DNA of 64,000 nt. Source: Burkholderiales bacterium. GTDB taxonomy: Bacteria > Pseudomonadota > Gammaproteobacteria > Burkholderiales > Burkholderiaceae_A. Shown one piece after another: positions 21,247 to 30,193 of this stretch. The notes below the pieces were generated by a model. That model ran no database searches. It was not told where the DNA came from and saw nothing but the letters and a program-made list of their open reading frames with translations. The stretch is taken from the NCBI GenBank assembly GCA_027486725.1, contig JAIXOP010000009.1, positions 33,441 through 97,440 of the forward strand. Reading direction: 5' to 3'. Position numbers and translations under genes: made by a program. Numbering within the stretch: the first letter of the stretch is position 1; every line of letters starts with the position of its first letter.

Positions 21247-22569
21247 CTAGACCACCGTGCGCTGGGCGGGAAAGACCACCGAAAAGGTGCTCCCCCGGCC
21301 CACGGCGCTGCTGACTTCCAGCCGCGCTGAGTGGCGCTCGACGATGTGCTTGACGATCGCCAGGCCCAGGCCAGTGCCGCCGCTGTCGCGCGATCGGCCT
21401 TTGTCCACTCGATAAAAGCGTTCGGTGATGCGGTCGATGTGCTGAGGCTCGATCCCCGGCCCCGTATCGCGCACCCAGAAGACACCCTGCCGGCCCTCGC
21501 TGCCCTCGCGCCACGACCAGCCCAGCTCAATGCGCCCGCCCTCGGGGGTGTAGCGCACCGCATTGCTCACCAGATTGCCCAGGGCGCTGGCGATTTCCTG
21601 AAAGTCGGCGAGGATCTCGCCTTCGGGCTGCGCCTCATTCGCGAGGCCAATGGTGTGGCGCTCGCGGCTCAGCAGCCGCGCCTCGGCAAGCAGCCGCTCC
21701 AGCAAAGACCCAATCTCCAGGGGTGCCTCGTCGAGGGGCTTGTCTTCGGTTTCCAGGCGCGAGAGCACCAGCAGGTCCTCGACCAGGGCCTGCATCCGAG
21801 CCGCCTGCTGCCCCATCGTCTGCAGCACCTGACGCTGCTGCTCGGGCGCAAAGTCGTGGTCCAGCAGGGTCTCGATGAAGCCGCCAATCACTGTCAGTGG
21901 GGTCTTCAGCTCGTGGGAGACATTGGCGACGAAGTCGCGGCGCGTGGTCTCCAGCCGCACCATGGGGCTGATGTCGCGCGTGATGAGGAGCTCTTCGGCC
22001 TGGCCGTAGGGAACGCGTTGAATCTGCAGGGTGCGCCCCGCGATGGGGGTGTCGGTCAGGGCGATGCTGCGCTGGTTGGCGATGGCTGCAGGCAGGTTCA
22101 GGTAGTCCAGAAATCGGGGGTCCCGCAGCAGGTGGCGAATGCTCAGGCCAGCGTCTTGGGGCATCTGCAGGCCCAGGTGCAGTTGCGCACGGGCATTGGC
22201 ATAGCTGATCTGCTGGTGATCGTCGAGCGCCACGACCCCATCGGGCATGGCCTCGGTGGCCTTGCGAAAGTTGTCGATTGCGCTGCTCAGCTGCTCGCGC
22301 TGGCGCTCGTAGGCCCGCACCAGGCGGGCAATATCGCCAAACAGGACCTGCCAATTGCCGGAGCCCCGAGGCACCGGCGAACCGCGGAAGTCCTTCACCC
22401 ACTGAGCCAATGCCCGAATGTGCCAGAGCTGGTAGATCAGCCAGGCCCCGAGACCAAGAATGGCCACCCCGAAGGCGACGTCCGCCCCCAAGAGGCTGCG
22501 GGCCACCGCCACCGCGGCCACGAGCATGACCGCCACCAACCCAACACTGAGGTAAAACATCCAAGGCAT
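21247..22569 (-). CDS. phoR: Phosphate regulon sensor histidine kinase
   Basis: DFVANVSHELKTPLTVIGGFIETLL H-box; RFYRVDKGRSRDSGGTGLGLAIVKHI; adjacent phoB. Confidence 0.93.
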   Translation of the reverse strand: MPWMFYLSVGLVAVMLVAAVAVARSLLGADVAFGVAILGLGAWLIYQLWHIRALAQWVKDFRGSPVPRGSGNWQVLFGDIARLVRAYERQREQLSSAIDNFRKATEAMPDGVVALDDHQQISYANARAQLHLGLQMPQDAGLSIRHLLRDPRFLDYLNLPAAIANQRSIALTDTPIAGRTLQIQRVPYGQAEELLITRDISPMVRLETTRRDFVANVSHELKTPLTVIGGFIETLLDHDFAPEQQRQVLQTMGQQAARMQALVEDLLVLSRLETEDKPLDEAPLEIGSLLERLLAEARLLSRERHTIGLANEAQPEGEILADFQEIASALGNLVSNAVRYTPEGGRIELGWSWREGSEGRQGVFWVRDTGPGIEPQHIDRITERFYRVDKGRSRDSGGTGLGLAIVKHIVERHSARLEVSSAVGRGSTFSVVFPAQRTVV

Positions 22570-22595
22570 TCGGGGAGTGTAGCCCCGAGGGAAGG

Positions 22596-23291
22596 CTAGG
22601 GTGCGGGCTGGGCGGTGAAGCGATAGCCGCTGCCGCGCACCGTTTCCACATGCCGGTCGTGGCCTGTGGGGGTGAGGGCCTGCCGGAGCCGGCGGATGTG
22701 CACATCGACCGTGCGCTCCTCCACAAACACATGGTCACCCCAGACATGGTCGAGAAGCTGCCCACGGCTGTGGACTCGCTCGGGGTGGGTCATGAAGAAG
22801 TGCAGGAGGCGGAATTCGGTGGGGCCCAGGTCGAGGGACTGTCCTGCCCCCGAGACCCGGTGGGTCTGTGGGTCGAGCTTCAGGCCAGCGATCTCTACGG
22901 CATCGTCGGTGAGCTGGGGAGCACGCCGCCGCATGACCGCCTTGATGCGCGCCAACAATTCCTTGGGAGAGAAGGGCTTGGTCATGTAGTCGTCGGCCCC
23001 GCTGTCGAGCCCCTCGACCTTGTCGTTCTCCTCGGAGCGGGCCGTCAGCATGATGATGGGCACGTCGCGGGTGCGCTCGTCGTTGCGCAGCTTCTTGGCG
23101 AAATTCACCCCGCTGGTGCCGGGCAGCATCCAGTCGAGCAGGATGAGATCGGGCAGCTCGGCCCGGATCAGGGTCTCGGCCTGGATGGAATCTGCCGCGC
23201 GCAGGACCTTGTGCCCCGCAAAGCTGAGGTTCACCGCCACGAGTTCGGCGATGGCGGGTTCGTCTTCGACGACAAGAATTGTGCTGGCCAT
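22596..23291 (-). CDS. phoB: Phosphate regulon response regulator
   Basis: [49 protein letters not shown], OmpR/PhoB w[17 protein letters not shown]. Confidence 0.95.
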   Translation of the reverse strand: MASTILVVEDEPAIAELVAVNLSFAGHKVLRAADSIQAETLIRAELPDLILLDWMLPGTSGVNFAKKLRNDERTRDVPIIMLTARSEENDKVEGLDSGADDYMTKPFSPKELLARIKAVMRRRAPQLTDDAVEIAGLKLDPQTHRVSGAGQSLDLGPTEFRLLHFFMTHPERVHSRGQLLDHVWGDHVFVEERTVDVHIRRLRQALTPTGHDRHVETVRGSGYRFTAQPAP

Positions 23292-23324
23292 GCGACGACT
23301 GTATGCCGACTGGGTGAATTTTTT

Positions 23325-23339
23325 GTGACAAGTGTGACA
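23325..23339. promoter_or_regulatory. Direct repeat GTGACA-agt-GTGACA upstream of phoB; possible regulator site
   Basis: Two identical hexamers in the phoB-ubiE divergent intergenic region; complement reads TGTCAC-act-TGTCAC, reminiscent of Pho-box half sites but with 9-nt rather than 11-nt period. Confidence 0.35.
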
Positions 23340-23366
23340 GTGCGCCCAAGCCCGTAAACTAAGCCC

Positions 23367-24107
23367 ATGAGCTCATCCCGCACCCACTTTGGATTCAAGC
23401 AGGTCGCCGAGTCCGACAAGGCCCGCATGGTCAAGCAGGTCTTCGATTCGGTGGCCCCCCGCTACGACGTCATGAACGACCTGATGAGCGGTGGCCTGCA
23501 CCGGCTCTGGAAGATGCACACCATGGCCCAGGCGCATGTGCGCGAGGGCATGCATGTGCTCGACGTGGCCAGTGGCACCGGCGATCTGGCCCTGGCGGCA
23601 GCACGGCGCGTTGGGCCCACGGGCCGGGTGGTCATGAGCGACATCAACGCCGAGATGCTGGGCATCGGCCGCAAGCGCCTGCTCGATGCGGGCCACATCG
23701 TCGAGGCGGTGGTGGCCGACTGCGAGGAGCTCCCCTTCGAGGACAACAGCTTTGACCGCATCACCCTGGCCTTTGGCCTGCGCAACATGACCCACAAGGA
23801 TCGGGCGCTCGCTGAACTCCACCGGGTGCTGCGACCCCAGGGCAAACTCCTCGTGCTCGAGTTCTCCCAGGTGGCTGAGCCCCTGAAGCCCGCCTACGAC
23901 TTCTATTCCTTCAAAGTCCTGCCCCAGCTGGGCAAATGGATCGCCAACGATGCCGAGAGCTATCAATATCTGGCAGAGTCGATTCGGATGCATCCGGGTC
24001 CGAAAGAACTCGCCGAGATGTTCAAGGTCGCAGGCTTTGGTGTTGTTCGTTTCGAAACCCTCACCGCTGGAATCGTTGCCCTTCATCAAGGAGTGAAAAC
24101 CGCATGA
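23367..24107 (+). CDS. ubiE: Ubiquinone/menaquinone biosynthesis methyltransferase
   Basis: [65 protein letters not shown]. Confidence 0.97.
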   Translation: MSSSRTHFGFKQVAESDKARMVKQVFDSVAPRYDVMNDLMSGGLHRLWKMHTMAQAHVREGMHVLDVASGTGDLALAAARRVGPTGRVVMSDINAEMLGIGRKRLLDAGHIVEAVVADCEELPFEDNSFDRITLAFGLRNMTHKDRALAELHRVLRPQGKLLVLEFSQVAEPLKPAYDFYSFKVLPQLGKWIANDAESYQYLAESIRMHPGPKELAEMFKVAGFGVVRFETLTAGIVALHQGVKTA

Positions 24108-25126
24108 ACCGCCGCACGATCATTGCCACCCTCACCGCCATTGCTCTGGTTGGATCTGGCCTGAGCCTCGGTTCTGATGCCGAGGCCAAGCGCCTGGGTG
24201 GCGGCCGCACCTTCGGCAAGCCCGCACCGTCTGCGCCCCTGCAGCGTCAGGCAACCCCCGCCCAGAGCCCCACCGCGCCGACCAGCACTGCACCCACCGC
24301 GGCGCCCGCGGGGGCTCCCACCACCGCCACGGCCAAGACCTCGTCTGCCGCCCCCACGGCCGCTGCACCGGCGGCCAGCCGATCGCGCTGGATGGGCCCC
24401 CTGGCCGGCATCGCCGCCGGCCTGGGCATCGCGGCGCTCGCCAGTGCGCTGGGCATCGGAGAGGAGCTCATGGGCCTGCTCACCATCATGCTGCTGGGCA
24501 TCGTGGCGGTGTTTGCAGTTCGGTTCCTGATGTCGATGGCCATGGGCGCACGCCAGCGTCCCGCCATGGCGGGCGGCCCTGCCGACGCCGGCAGCACATC
24601 GTCCAACACCCTGCGCAGCCGCATGGGCGACTCGAGCGATGTCCGCTCCGCCCCCCGCGCACCCGCACCCGCCATGGCCGACAGTCTCGAGCCCACCGAG
24701 TCCCTCGCACCGGCCGACGATCGCTTCATGGGGGCAACTGCCGCCGAGGTCAAGGCTTTCGAGGACAACGCCCGTCGGCAGTTCATCGAGCTCCAGTCGC
24801 TCTGGGATCAGGGCAAGCTCGAGGCAATCTCCGAGCTCTGCAGCCCAGATGTGTTTGCCGAGATCGCCCACCAGCACCATGCTCGGGGCGGCCAAGGTGG
24901 CTACACCGGCCTGGTTTCCCTCGAGGTGGAACTGCTGTCGGTTCACCCGGCCGAGACCACCTCGGGTGCTGCCGCCACCGAGGCCCTGGTTCGGTTCTCG
25001 GGCCTGGTGCGCGAGGACCGAGATGCTGCTGCCGAGCCCTTCGCCGAGGTCTGGCTGCTTCAGCGCGAGTCGGGCGCCAATGCCGGCTGGATGATCGTGG
25101 GCATCGAGCAGGAGTCGGTGCATTGA
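24104..25126 (+). CDS. Tim44-like domain membrane protein
   Basis: Signal [20 protein letters not shown], Ala/Pro/Thr-rich linker, [24 protein letters not shown], Tim44-like C-terminus [38 protein letters not shown]. Confidence 0.87.
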   Translation: MNRRTIIATLTAIALVGSGLSLGSDAEAKRLGGGRTFGKPAPSAPLQRQATPAQSPTAPTSTAPTAAPAGAPTTATAKTSSAAPTAAAPAASRSRWMGPLAGIAAGLGIAALASALGIGEELMGLLTIMLLGIVAVFAVRFLMSMAMGARQRPAMAGGPADAGSTSSNTLRSRMGDSSDVRSAPRAPAPAMADSLEPTESLAPADDRFMGATAAEVKAFEDNARRQFIELQSLWDQGKLEAISELCSPDVFAEIAHQHHARGGQGGYTGLVSLEVELLSVHPAETTSGAAATEALVRFSGLVREDRDAAAEPFAEVWLLQRESGANAGWMIVGIEQESVH

Positions 25127-25650
25127 GCCTCTGGTCGGCTGCGCCGTCCGCCTGGATGGATGCGGCCAAGGCCGCCCTCACCCAGTCGATCAACTTCGGC
25201 ATCGAGGCCGATCCCGCCTTGCACGACATCTGCCGCGGCCTGGCGGGGCGTCGTCTGCGCCTGAGGCCGGAGTTTCTGGCGATGGGCGAGATCGATGTCG
25301 CCTTCGCCGCCGATGGCCTGCTCGATTCGCTGGAGCCGGGGGCGGAGCCCGATCTGGTCCTGGTGCTCACCAAACCCAGCCGAGATGGACTTCGCATCGA
25401 GGGCAACGCCTTGCTCGCCGAGCGGCTTGCCCCCTTGTCCTCGCTCATTTCGGCCCGGGCCGAGGAGCTGCAGGCCCGGCTGATGTCTGTGCCCTGGGTC
25501 TCGAGGGCGGCTGCCGGCCTTCAGGCATCGCTTCGTTCCGGCGAGTGGGTCCTCACCCAGGCCCAGTTCGACGATACGGCCGCGCGCCTGCGGCGACTGC
25601 GCGAGGGCCTCGACCGTGTCGAGCGCCGACTCTCGAGCTTTTCCGCCTAG
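25123..25650 (+). CDS. SCP2-like sterol-carrier domain protein, UbiJ-like ubiquinone accessory factor
   Basis: TTG start overlapping previous stop; SCP2-like fold features and position downstream of ubiE. Confidence 0.75.
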   Translation: MSLWSAAPSAWMDAAKAALTQSINFGIEADPALHDICRGLAGRRLRLRPEFLAMGEIDVAFAADGLLDSLEPGAEPDLVLVLTKPSRDGLRIEGNALLAERLAPLSSLISARAEELQARLMSVPWVSRAAAGLQASLRSGEWVLTQAQFDDTAARLRRLREGLDRVERRLSSFSA

Positions 25651-25683
25651 ATTCCCAACGGCGGCTGCGTATGGCTGCCGCGG

Positions 25684-26160
25684 TCAATCCCGGTGGTAGG
25701 GGTGGCCCTGAATCAGGCTCACCGCCCGGTACAGCTGCTCGGCCAGCACCACCCGAGCCAGCCCGTGGGGCAGCGTGAAGTCCGACAGCCGAAGGCTGCC
25801 CTGAGACTCCGTCTTCAGCGTTGCATCGAGCCCGTCGGGGCCACCGATCACCAGAGCCAAGGCCGAGAGCTGCTGGACATCGCGCAGCCGTTGCAGGGCT
25901 TCGGCCAGGCTGCGGCTGGTGTGGCTGCGGCCCCGCTCGTCCAGAATCCAAAAGGCGGTGCGGGTTGGCATGGCAGCGCGAATGCGATCCGCCTCGGCCC
26001 GCATCATGGCCTCGGGCGTCTTGCCGGTGGTGCGCGGCTCGGCCTTCACCTCCACCAGACGGGTGGGCCAGTCCGGCGGCATGCGCCGGAGGTATTCCTC
26101 GGTGCCCGCCTGCATCCAGCCCTCGAGCCGTTGGCCCACCGCGACGATGGTCAGCTGCAT
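25684..26160 (-). CDS. rlmH: 23S rRNA (pseudouridine1915-N3)-methyltransferase
   Basis: MQLTIVAVGQRLEGWMQAGTEEYLRRMP...FWILDERGRSHTSRSLAEAL...FVIGGPDG-like LVIGGPDGLD...LYRAVSLIQGHPYHRD. Confidence 0.94.
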   Translation of the reverse strand: MQLTIVAVGQRLEGWMQAGTEEYLRRMPPDWPTRLVEVKAEPRTTGKTPEAMMRAEADRIRAAMPTRTAFWILDERGRSHTSRSLAEALQRLRDVQQLSALALVIGGPDGLDATLKTESQGSLRLSDFTLPHGLARVVLAEQLYRAVSLIQGHPYHRD

Positions 26161-27338
26161 GCTCGATGCCTCTCCAACCCGTCTGCAGCACCGAGCGCTG
26201 CCCCCCAGACCATATTCAGGGCCAGAGGCCGACACACGAGGCCCACTGTCGGGTCGAAGGGATCGGCCACCCAGGGCGCCGCCCCCGGGGTCGGCCGCCA
26301 CCCCTGGGCCTCGGGCATGGCCAGCGCCTCGAGCAGAACCTCGGCCTGAAAGCGCGCCAGCGCCGCCCCCAGGCAGGCATGAAGCCCCAGCCCCAGCGAA
26401 AGCCCCGGGCCCTCGACCCGATGGGGCAGAAACACCGACGGCGATGAATAGACCATGGGATCGCGCTGTGCTCGGCCGAGGTGAAGCAGCAGGGACTGTC
26501 CGGGCCGAAGCCTCTGGCCCTCCCAGATCCCCGCCTCGGCAACGCGCCGCACGGTGTATTGGATCGGCGACTGCCAGCGGAGCTGCTCTCGAATCGTGGC
26601 CGAGGCACAGGCGCAGAGCTGCTGCCGCTGCAAAGCATTGGCGTGCAGCCAACGGTCGAGCAGTCCCGCCAGGAGGTGCTGGCTGGTCTCGGTGCCCGCA
26701 AAGGCCAGCAGACAGAGGCAGCGCTCCTGCTCCTCGGCCGAGAGGCTGCGCAGCATCGGTGACACCGACTCGGCGAGGGCGCGACGGGCCCAGTCGAGCA
26801 GGGCCACCGCGGCCTCCTGGGCCTCCAATAAAACCTCCGCGTCGGGCCCCGAATTTGGGCTCGGCGAGCACAGCAGCCGGGCGATGGCGGCGGTGGGCAG
26901 GGGGTGGGGCAGGGACAGACCCAACAGGCACTCCAGCGCATGGCGTGGGAGCTCGGCCACCAGGTCGGATCCGCAGAGCACCGGGGGATGTGTGGACCCT
27001 GCCGTGGATGTGCCATCGGACATCCGGGTTGGGGCGGGATCCAGTGCAGAGCGAAGTCTCTTCAGCAGGGCAGGCCGAATGCCCTGCAGGCGCGGCAGCA
27101 GCAGCTCGGGGCCGAGGGCCGCCTTGATGGCAGCGTGCTGACCACCCTCTTGGAAGACCAGCACCCGCGAGATCAGGTGTCGAAGGGGCTGAAGCTGGCG
27201 CCGAGGCAGGGTGGGGTGGGCAATCCAGCCACCGGTGCGCGCCACCACCAGGCGCGGATCTCGCAGGGCCTCCGACACCGCCGCGTGGGTCTGCGCGATG
27301 CCGTCGGTCTCAAACAGCGCCGAGGGCGGCGAGCTCAC
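26151..27338 (-). CDS. Cytochrome P450, candidate BioI-like enzyme
   Basis: 395 aa from GTG 27338; I-helix AGTETS, K-helix EQLR, HLGRAQRDP, heme ligand loop LGLGLHACLGAALARF; 11 bp after bioB stop. Confidence 0.82.
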   Translation of the reverse strand: MSSPPSALFETDGIAQTHAAVSEALRDPRLVVARTGGWIAHPTLPRRQLQPLRHLISRVLVFQEGGQHAAIKAALGPELLLPRLQGIRPALLKRLRSALDPAPTRMSDGTSTAGSTHPPVLCGSDLVAELPRHALECLLGLSLPHPLPTAAIARLLCSPSPNSGPDAEVLLEAQEAAVALLDWARRALAESVSPMLRSLSAEEQERCLCLLAFAGTETSQHLLAGLLDRWLHANALQRQQLCACASATIREQLRWQSPIQYTVRRVAEAGIWEGQRLRPGQSLLLHLGRAQRDPMVYSSPSVFLPHRVEGPGLSLGLGLHACLGAALARFQAEVLLEALAMPEAQGWRPTPGAAPWVADPFDPTVGLVCRPLALNMVWGAALGAADGLERHRACS

Positions 27339-27349
27339 GGCGAGGTCAC

Positions 27350-28273
27350 TCAGGCGGCCTGAAGCCCCATGCGCTCCATGAGCGAGCGGTCGGCCTCGGC
27401 GCGGGGGTTGCTGGTGGTGAGCAGCTGGTCGCCGTAAAAAATGGAGCTGGCGCCGGCTGCAAAGCACAGGGCCTGCAGCGCGTCGTCCATGGCTTCACGG
27501 CCAGCCGAGAGGCGGATGGTGCTTCGGGGCAGAGCAATGCGTGCCACTGCGATGGTGCGCACAAACTCGAGCGGATCGATGGGTGGCTGGTCGGCCAGGG
27601 GGGTTCCGGGCACGGGCACCAGCTGGTTGATGGGCACCGATTCGGGCTGGGGGCTGAGCGCCGAGAGCTGGGCCAGAAGGCCCGCCCGCTGGGTGCGGGT
27701 CTCGCCCATGCCAACGATGCCGCCGCAGCAGACCTTCATGCCCGACTCGCGCACGGCCGACAGGGTCTCGAGCCGATCCTCGTATTGGCGGGTGCGGATG
27801 ATCTCGCCGTAGAACTCCGGCGCGGTGTCGAGGTTGTGGTTGTAGTAGTCGAGGCCAGCTTCGGCCAGAGCCTTCGCCTGATGAGATTCGAGCATGCCGA
27901 GGGTCATGCAGGTCTCCAGACCCAGGGCCTTGACCCCTCGGACCATCTCGCCGAGCTGCTCGATATCCCGGTCTTTGGGGCTGCGCCAGGCCGCGCCCAT
28001 GCAGAAGCGCTGCGCGCCCTGGGCCTTGGCCGCAGCGGCAGCCTCGAGCACGGCATCGAGGGGCATGAGCTTCTCGGCCTTCAGCCCGGTGTCGTAGTGG
28101 ACCGACTGGGGGCAGTAGCCGCAGTCCTCTGGGCAGCCGCCGGTCTTGATGGAGCAGAGGGTCGAGAGCTGGATTCGATTGCTCGGAAAATTCTCGCGGT
28201 GCACGCCCTGGGCGCGGTAGAGAAGGTCGAGGAATGGAAGCTCAAACAGCGAGAGGAGTTCGGCAGAGGTCAT
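27350..28273 (-). CDS. bioB: Biotin synthase
   Basis: [21 protein letters not shown] radical-SAM motif, [22 protein letters not shown]. Confidence 0.98.
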   Translation of the reverse strand: MTSAELLSLFELPFLDLLYRAQGVHRENFPSNRIQLSTLCSIKTGGCPEDCGYCPQSVHYDTGLKAEKLMPLDAVLEAAAAAKAQGAQRFCMGAAWRSPKDRDIEQLGEMVRGVKALGLETCMTLGMLESHQAKALAEAGLDYYNHNLDTAPEFYGEIIRTRQYEDRLETLSAVRESGMKVCCGGIVGMGETRTQRAGLLAQLSALSPQPESVPINQLVPVPGTPLADQPPIDPLEFVRTIAVARIALPRSTIRLSAGREAMDDALQALCFAAGASSIFYGDQLLTTSNPRAEADRSLMERMGLQAA

Positions 28274-28986
28274 GCCCGATTATCGCTCAGCCGCGGCATC
28301 AGGCCGAGGCAGCGCAGGCCCTCGCTGCGCAGCGCCTGGGTCAGCACCTCCAGCGATCGGCCGTCGTAGGGCGCGGCCGTGCAGGCATTGCCGACCCAGC
28401 CGAGCATGGGGATGCCTGCAGCCCGCAGGGATTCGAGCGTGAGCAGGGCATGGCTGTGGCAGCCCAGCCGCAGGCCCACCACCAGCAGCGCCCCCAGCCC
28501 CAGCTCTCGATGAAAGACCTGGTGCAGCTCTCGGGTGGACAGGCCCTCGGCCAGGGGCACCCGAACCCCACCCACACCTTCCACCAGCAGCCACTGCACT
28601 CCGCGGCCCTGCAGGGCGCGGGCGGCCTGCAGCAGCTGGGGAATGCAGCCGGCCAGCGTCTGGCCCTCGGCCTCCGCGGCCACCCAGGGCGATGCCGCCA
28701 GCGACAGGGAGCGACGGCAGAGGTCCTGGGCACTGAGCCCCAGCCCGGGGTGCCCTGCAGCGAGCAGCCGGGCCACATCATCGTTGACATCCGAACCCGG
28801 CTCGGTGCCTGCCGCGATGGGCTTAAAGCCCGCCGCACGCCGTCCGGCGCCGACCATGGCTTCAAGTAGGGCGCACGAGACGGTGGTCTTGCCGATTTCG
28901 GTGTCGGTGCCCACCACCTGCACGCCCGGCTGGCTTAGCAGCAGGGGCAGGGCTTCAGGATGCAGATTCAAGGAGGGCATGGCCAA
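28270..28986 (-). CDS. bioD: Dethiobiotin synthetase
   Basis: [22 protein letters not shown]-loop, [25 protein letters not shown]. Confidence 0.93.
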   Translation of the reverse strand: MAMPSLNLHPEALPLLLSQPGVQVVGTDTEIGKTTVSCALLEAMVGAGRRAAGFKPIAAGTEPGSDVNDDVARLLAAGHPGLGLSAQDLCRRSLSLAASPWVAAEAEGQTLAGCIPQLLQAARALQGRGVQWLLVEGVGGVRVPLAEGLSTRELHQVFHRELGLGALLVVGLRLGCHSHALLTLESLRAAGIPMLGWVGNACTAAPYDGRSLEVLTQALRSEGLRCLGLMPRLSDNRA

Positions 28987-30193
28987 GGCGTTGGAGGTCG
29001 TGTTCGGTGTGCGCAGCCGATAGGCTGACCCGCAGCCGGGCGGTGCCGGCGGGCACGGTGGGGGGACGGATGGCAGGAACCCAAATGCCTTGCGCTTCCA
29101 GCCGCTCAGCCAAGGCCAGGGCCTCGGCCACGCCGCCCACCCACCAGGGCTGGATGGCCGTGCGCGAGGGCATCAGGCCAGCGCTGCCGGGCGCTGCCGC
29201 AGCACCGAGCTTGGGCAGCATGGCGCGCAGCGCCCCGATGTGGTGGCGCAGCTGTTGGCGCAGGGCCTCGCCCTCGACGCCGTGCATCAGCGCGACTGCG
29301 GCGCACAGCGCCTCGGCCTGGGCCGGGGGGCTTGCTGTGGTGTAGATCGCCTCGGGCGCCCACTGGCGCATGGCATCCATCCACTGGTCATGGGCCACCA
29401 CGAAGGCCCCCGCCATGCCCGCCGCCTTGCCCAGGGTGCCCATAAAAATGATTCGCTCTGCACCGGAGGGGGCCTCGTCCCATTGCGACCAGAGGCTGCC
29501 TCGGCCCGCGGGCCCGACCACGCCATAGCCGTGGGCATCGTCGACCACCAGCAGCGCATTGAACTCCACGGCCAGTGCCAGCAGGCCGGGCAACGAGGAC
29601 TCATCCCCATCCATGCTGAACACCGCATCGACCACGATGGCCCGCAGGGCCTTTGGATCTTCGGTGGCAGCGCGCTCCAGCATCCCGCGCAGGGCAATCA
29701 GATCCCCATGGGCAAAGCGGAAGTGGTGGCGGGTTGCAGCCTGTGCACCATGCACCAGCGAGGCGTGGTTGAGGCGGTCGGAAAACACCTGCAGCGATCG
29801 CCCCCCCGCCGCCGCCAGCGTCGAGAAGATGGCCATATTGGCAAGGTAGCCCGTGGCAAACCCGAGGGCCTGGGCCTCGGGGATCCGCCCCGCCTGCTGG
29901 ACAGCCAGCAGATCCTGCAGCTCCTCGTGGGCCTGGGTGTGGCCACACACCACGTGCGAGGCGCCGCTGCCCACGCCCCAGCGCCCCAAGGCCTTGGACT
30001 GCGCCTCGATCAGGGCAGGGTGCTGGGTGAGGCCCAGATAGTCGTTGCTGCAAAAGGCGAGCACGGGCGCAGCGCCATCGGCCAGCTGCGTCAGTGGACC
30101 TTGGCGCGAGACCACGGTGCGGTGGTGTCGCCAGAGCCGGGCATCGCGCCGCTCCTGCAGGGGCCGCGTCAGGCGATCGAGGGGGTGGTCCAA
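28955..30193 (-). CDS. bioF: 8-amino-7-oxononanoate synthase
   Basis: FCSNDYLGLTQHPALIEA, GSGASHVVCGHTQAHEEL, VVDDAHGYGVVGPAGRG, FMGTLGKAAGMAGAFV. Confidence 0.95.
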   Translation of the reverse strand: MDHPLDRLTRPLQERRDARLWRHHRTVVSRQGPLTQLADGAAPVLAFCSNDYLGLTQHPALIEAQSKALGRWGVGSGASHVVCGHTQAHEELQDLLAVQQAGRIPEAQALGFATGYLANMAIFSTLAAAGGRSLQVFSDRLNHASLVHGAQAATRHHFRFAHGDLIALRGMLERAATEDPKALRAIVVDAVFSMDGDESSLPGLLALAVEFNALLVVDDAHGYGVVGPAGRGSLWSQWDEAPSGAERIIFMGTLGKAAGMAGAFVVAHDQWMDAMRQWAPEAIYTTASPPAQAEALCAAVALMHGVEGEALRQQLRHHIGALRAMLPKLGAAAAPGSAGLMPSRTAIQPWWVGGVAEALALAERLEAQGIWVPAIRPPTVPAGTARLRVSLSAAHTEHDLQRLGHALLESAS

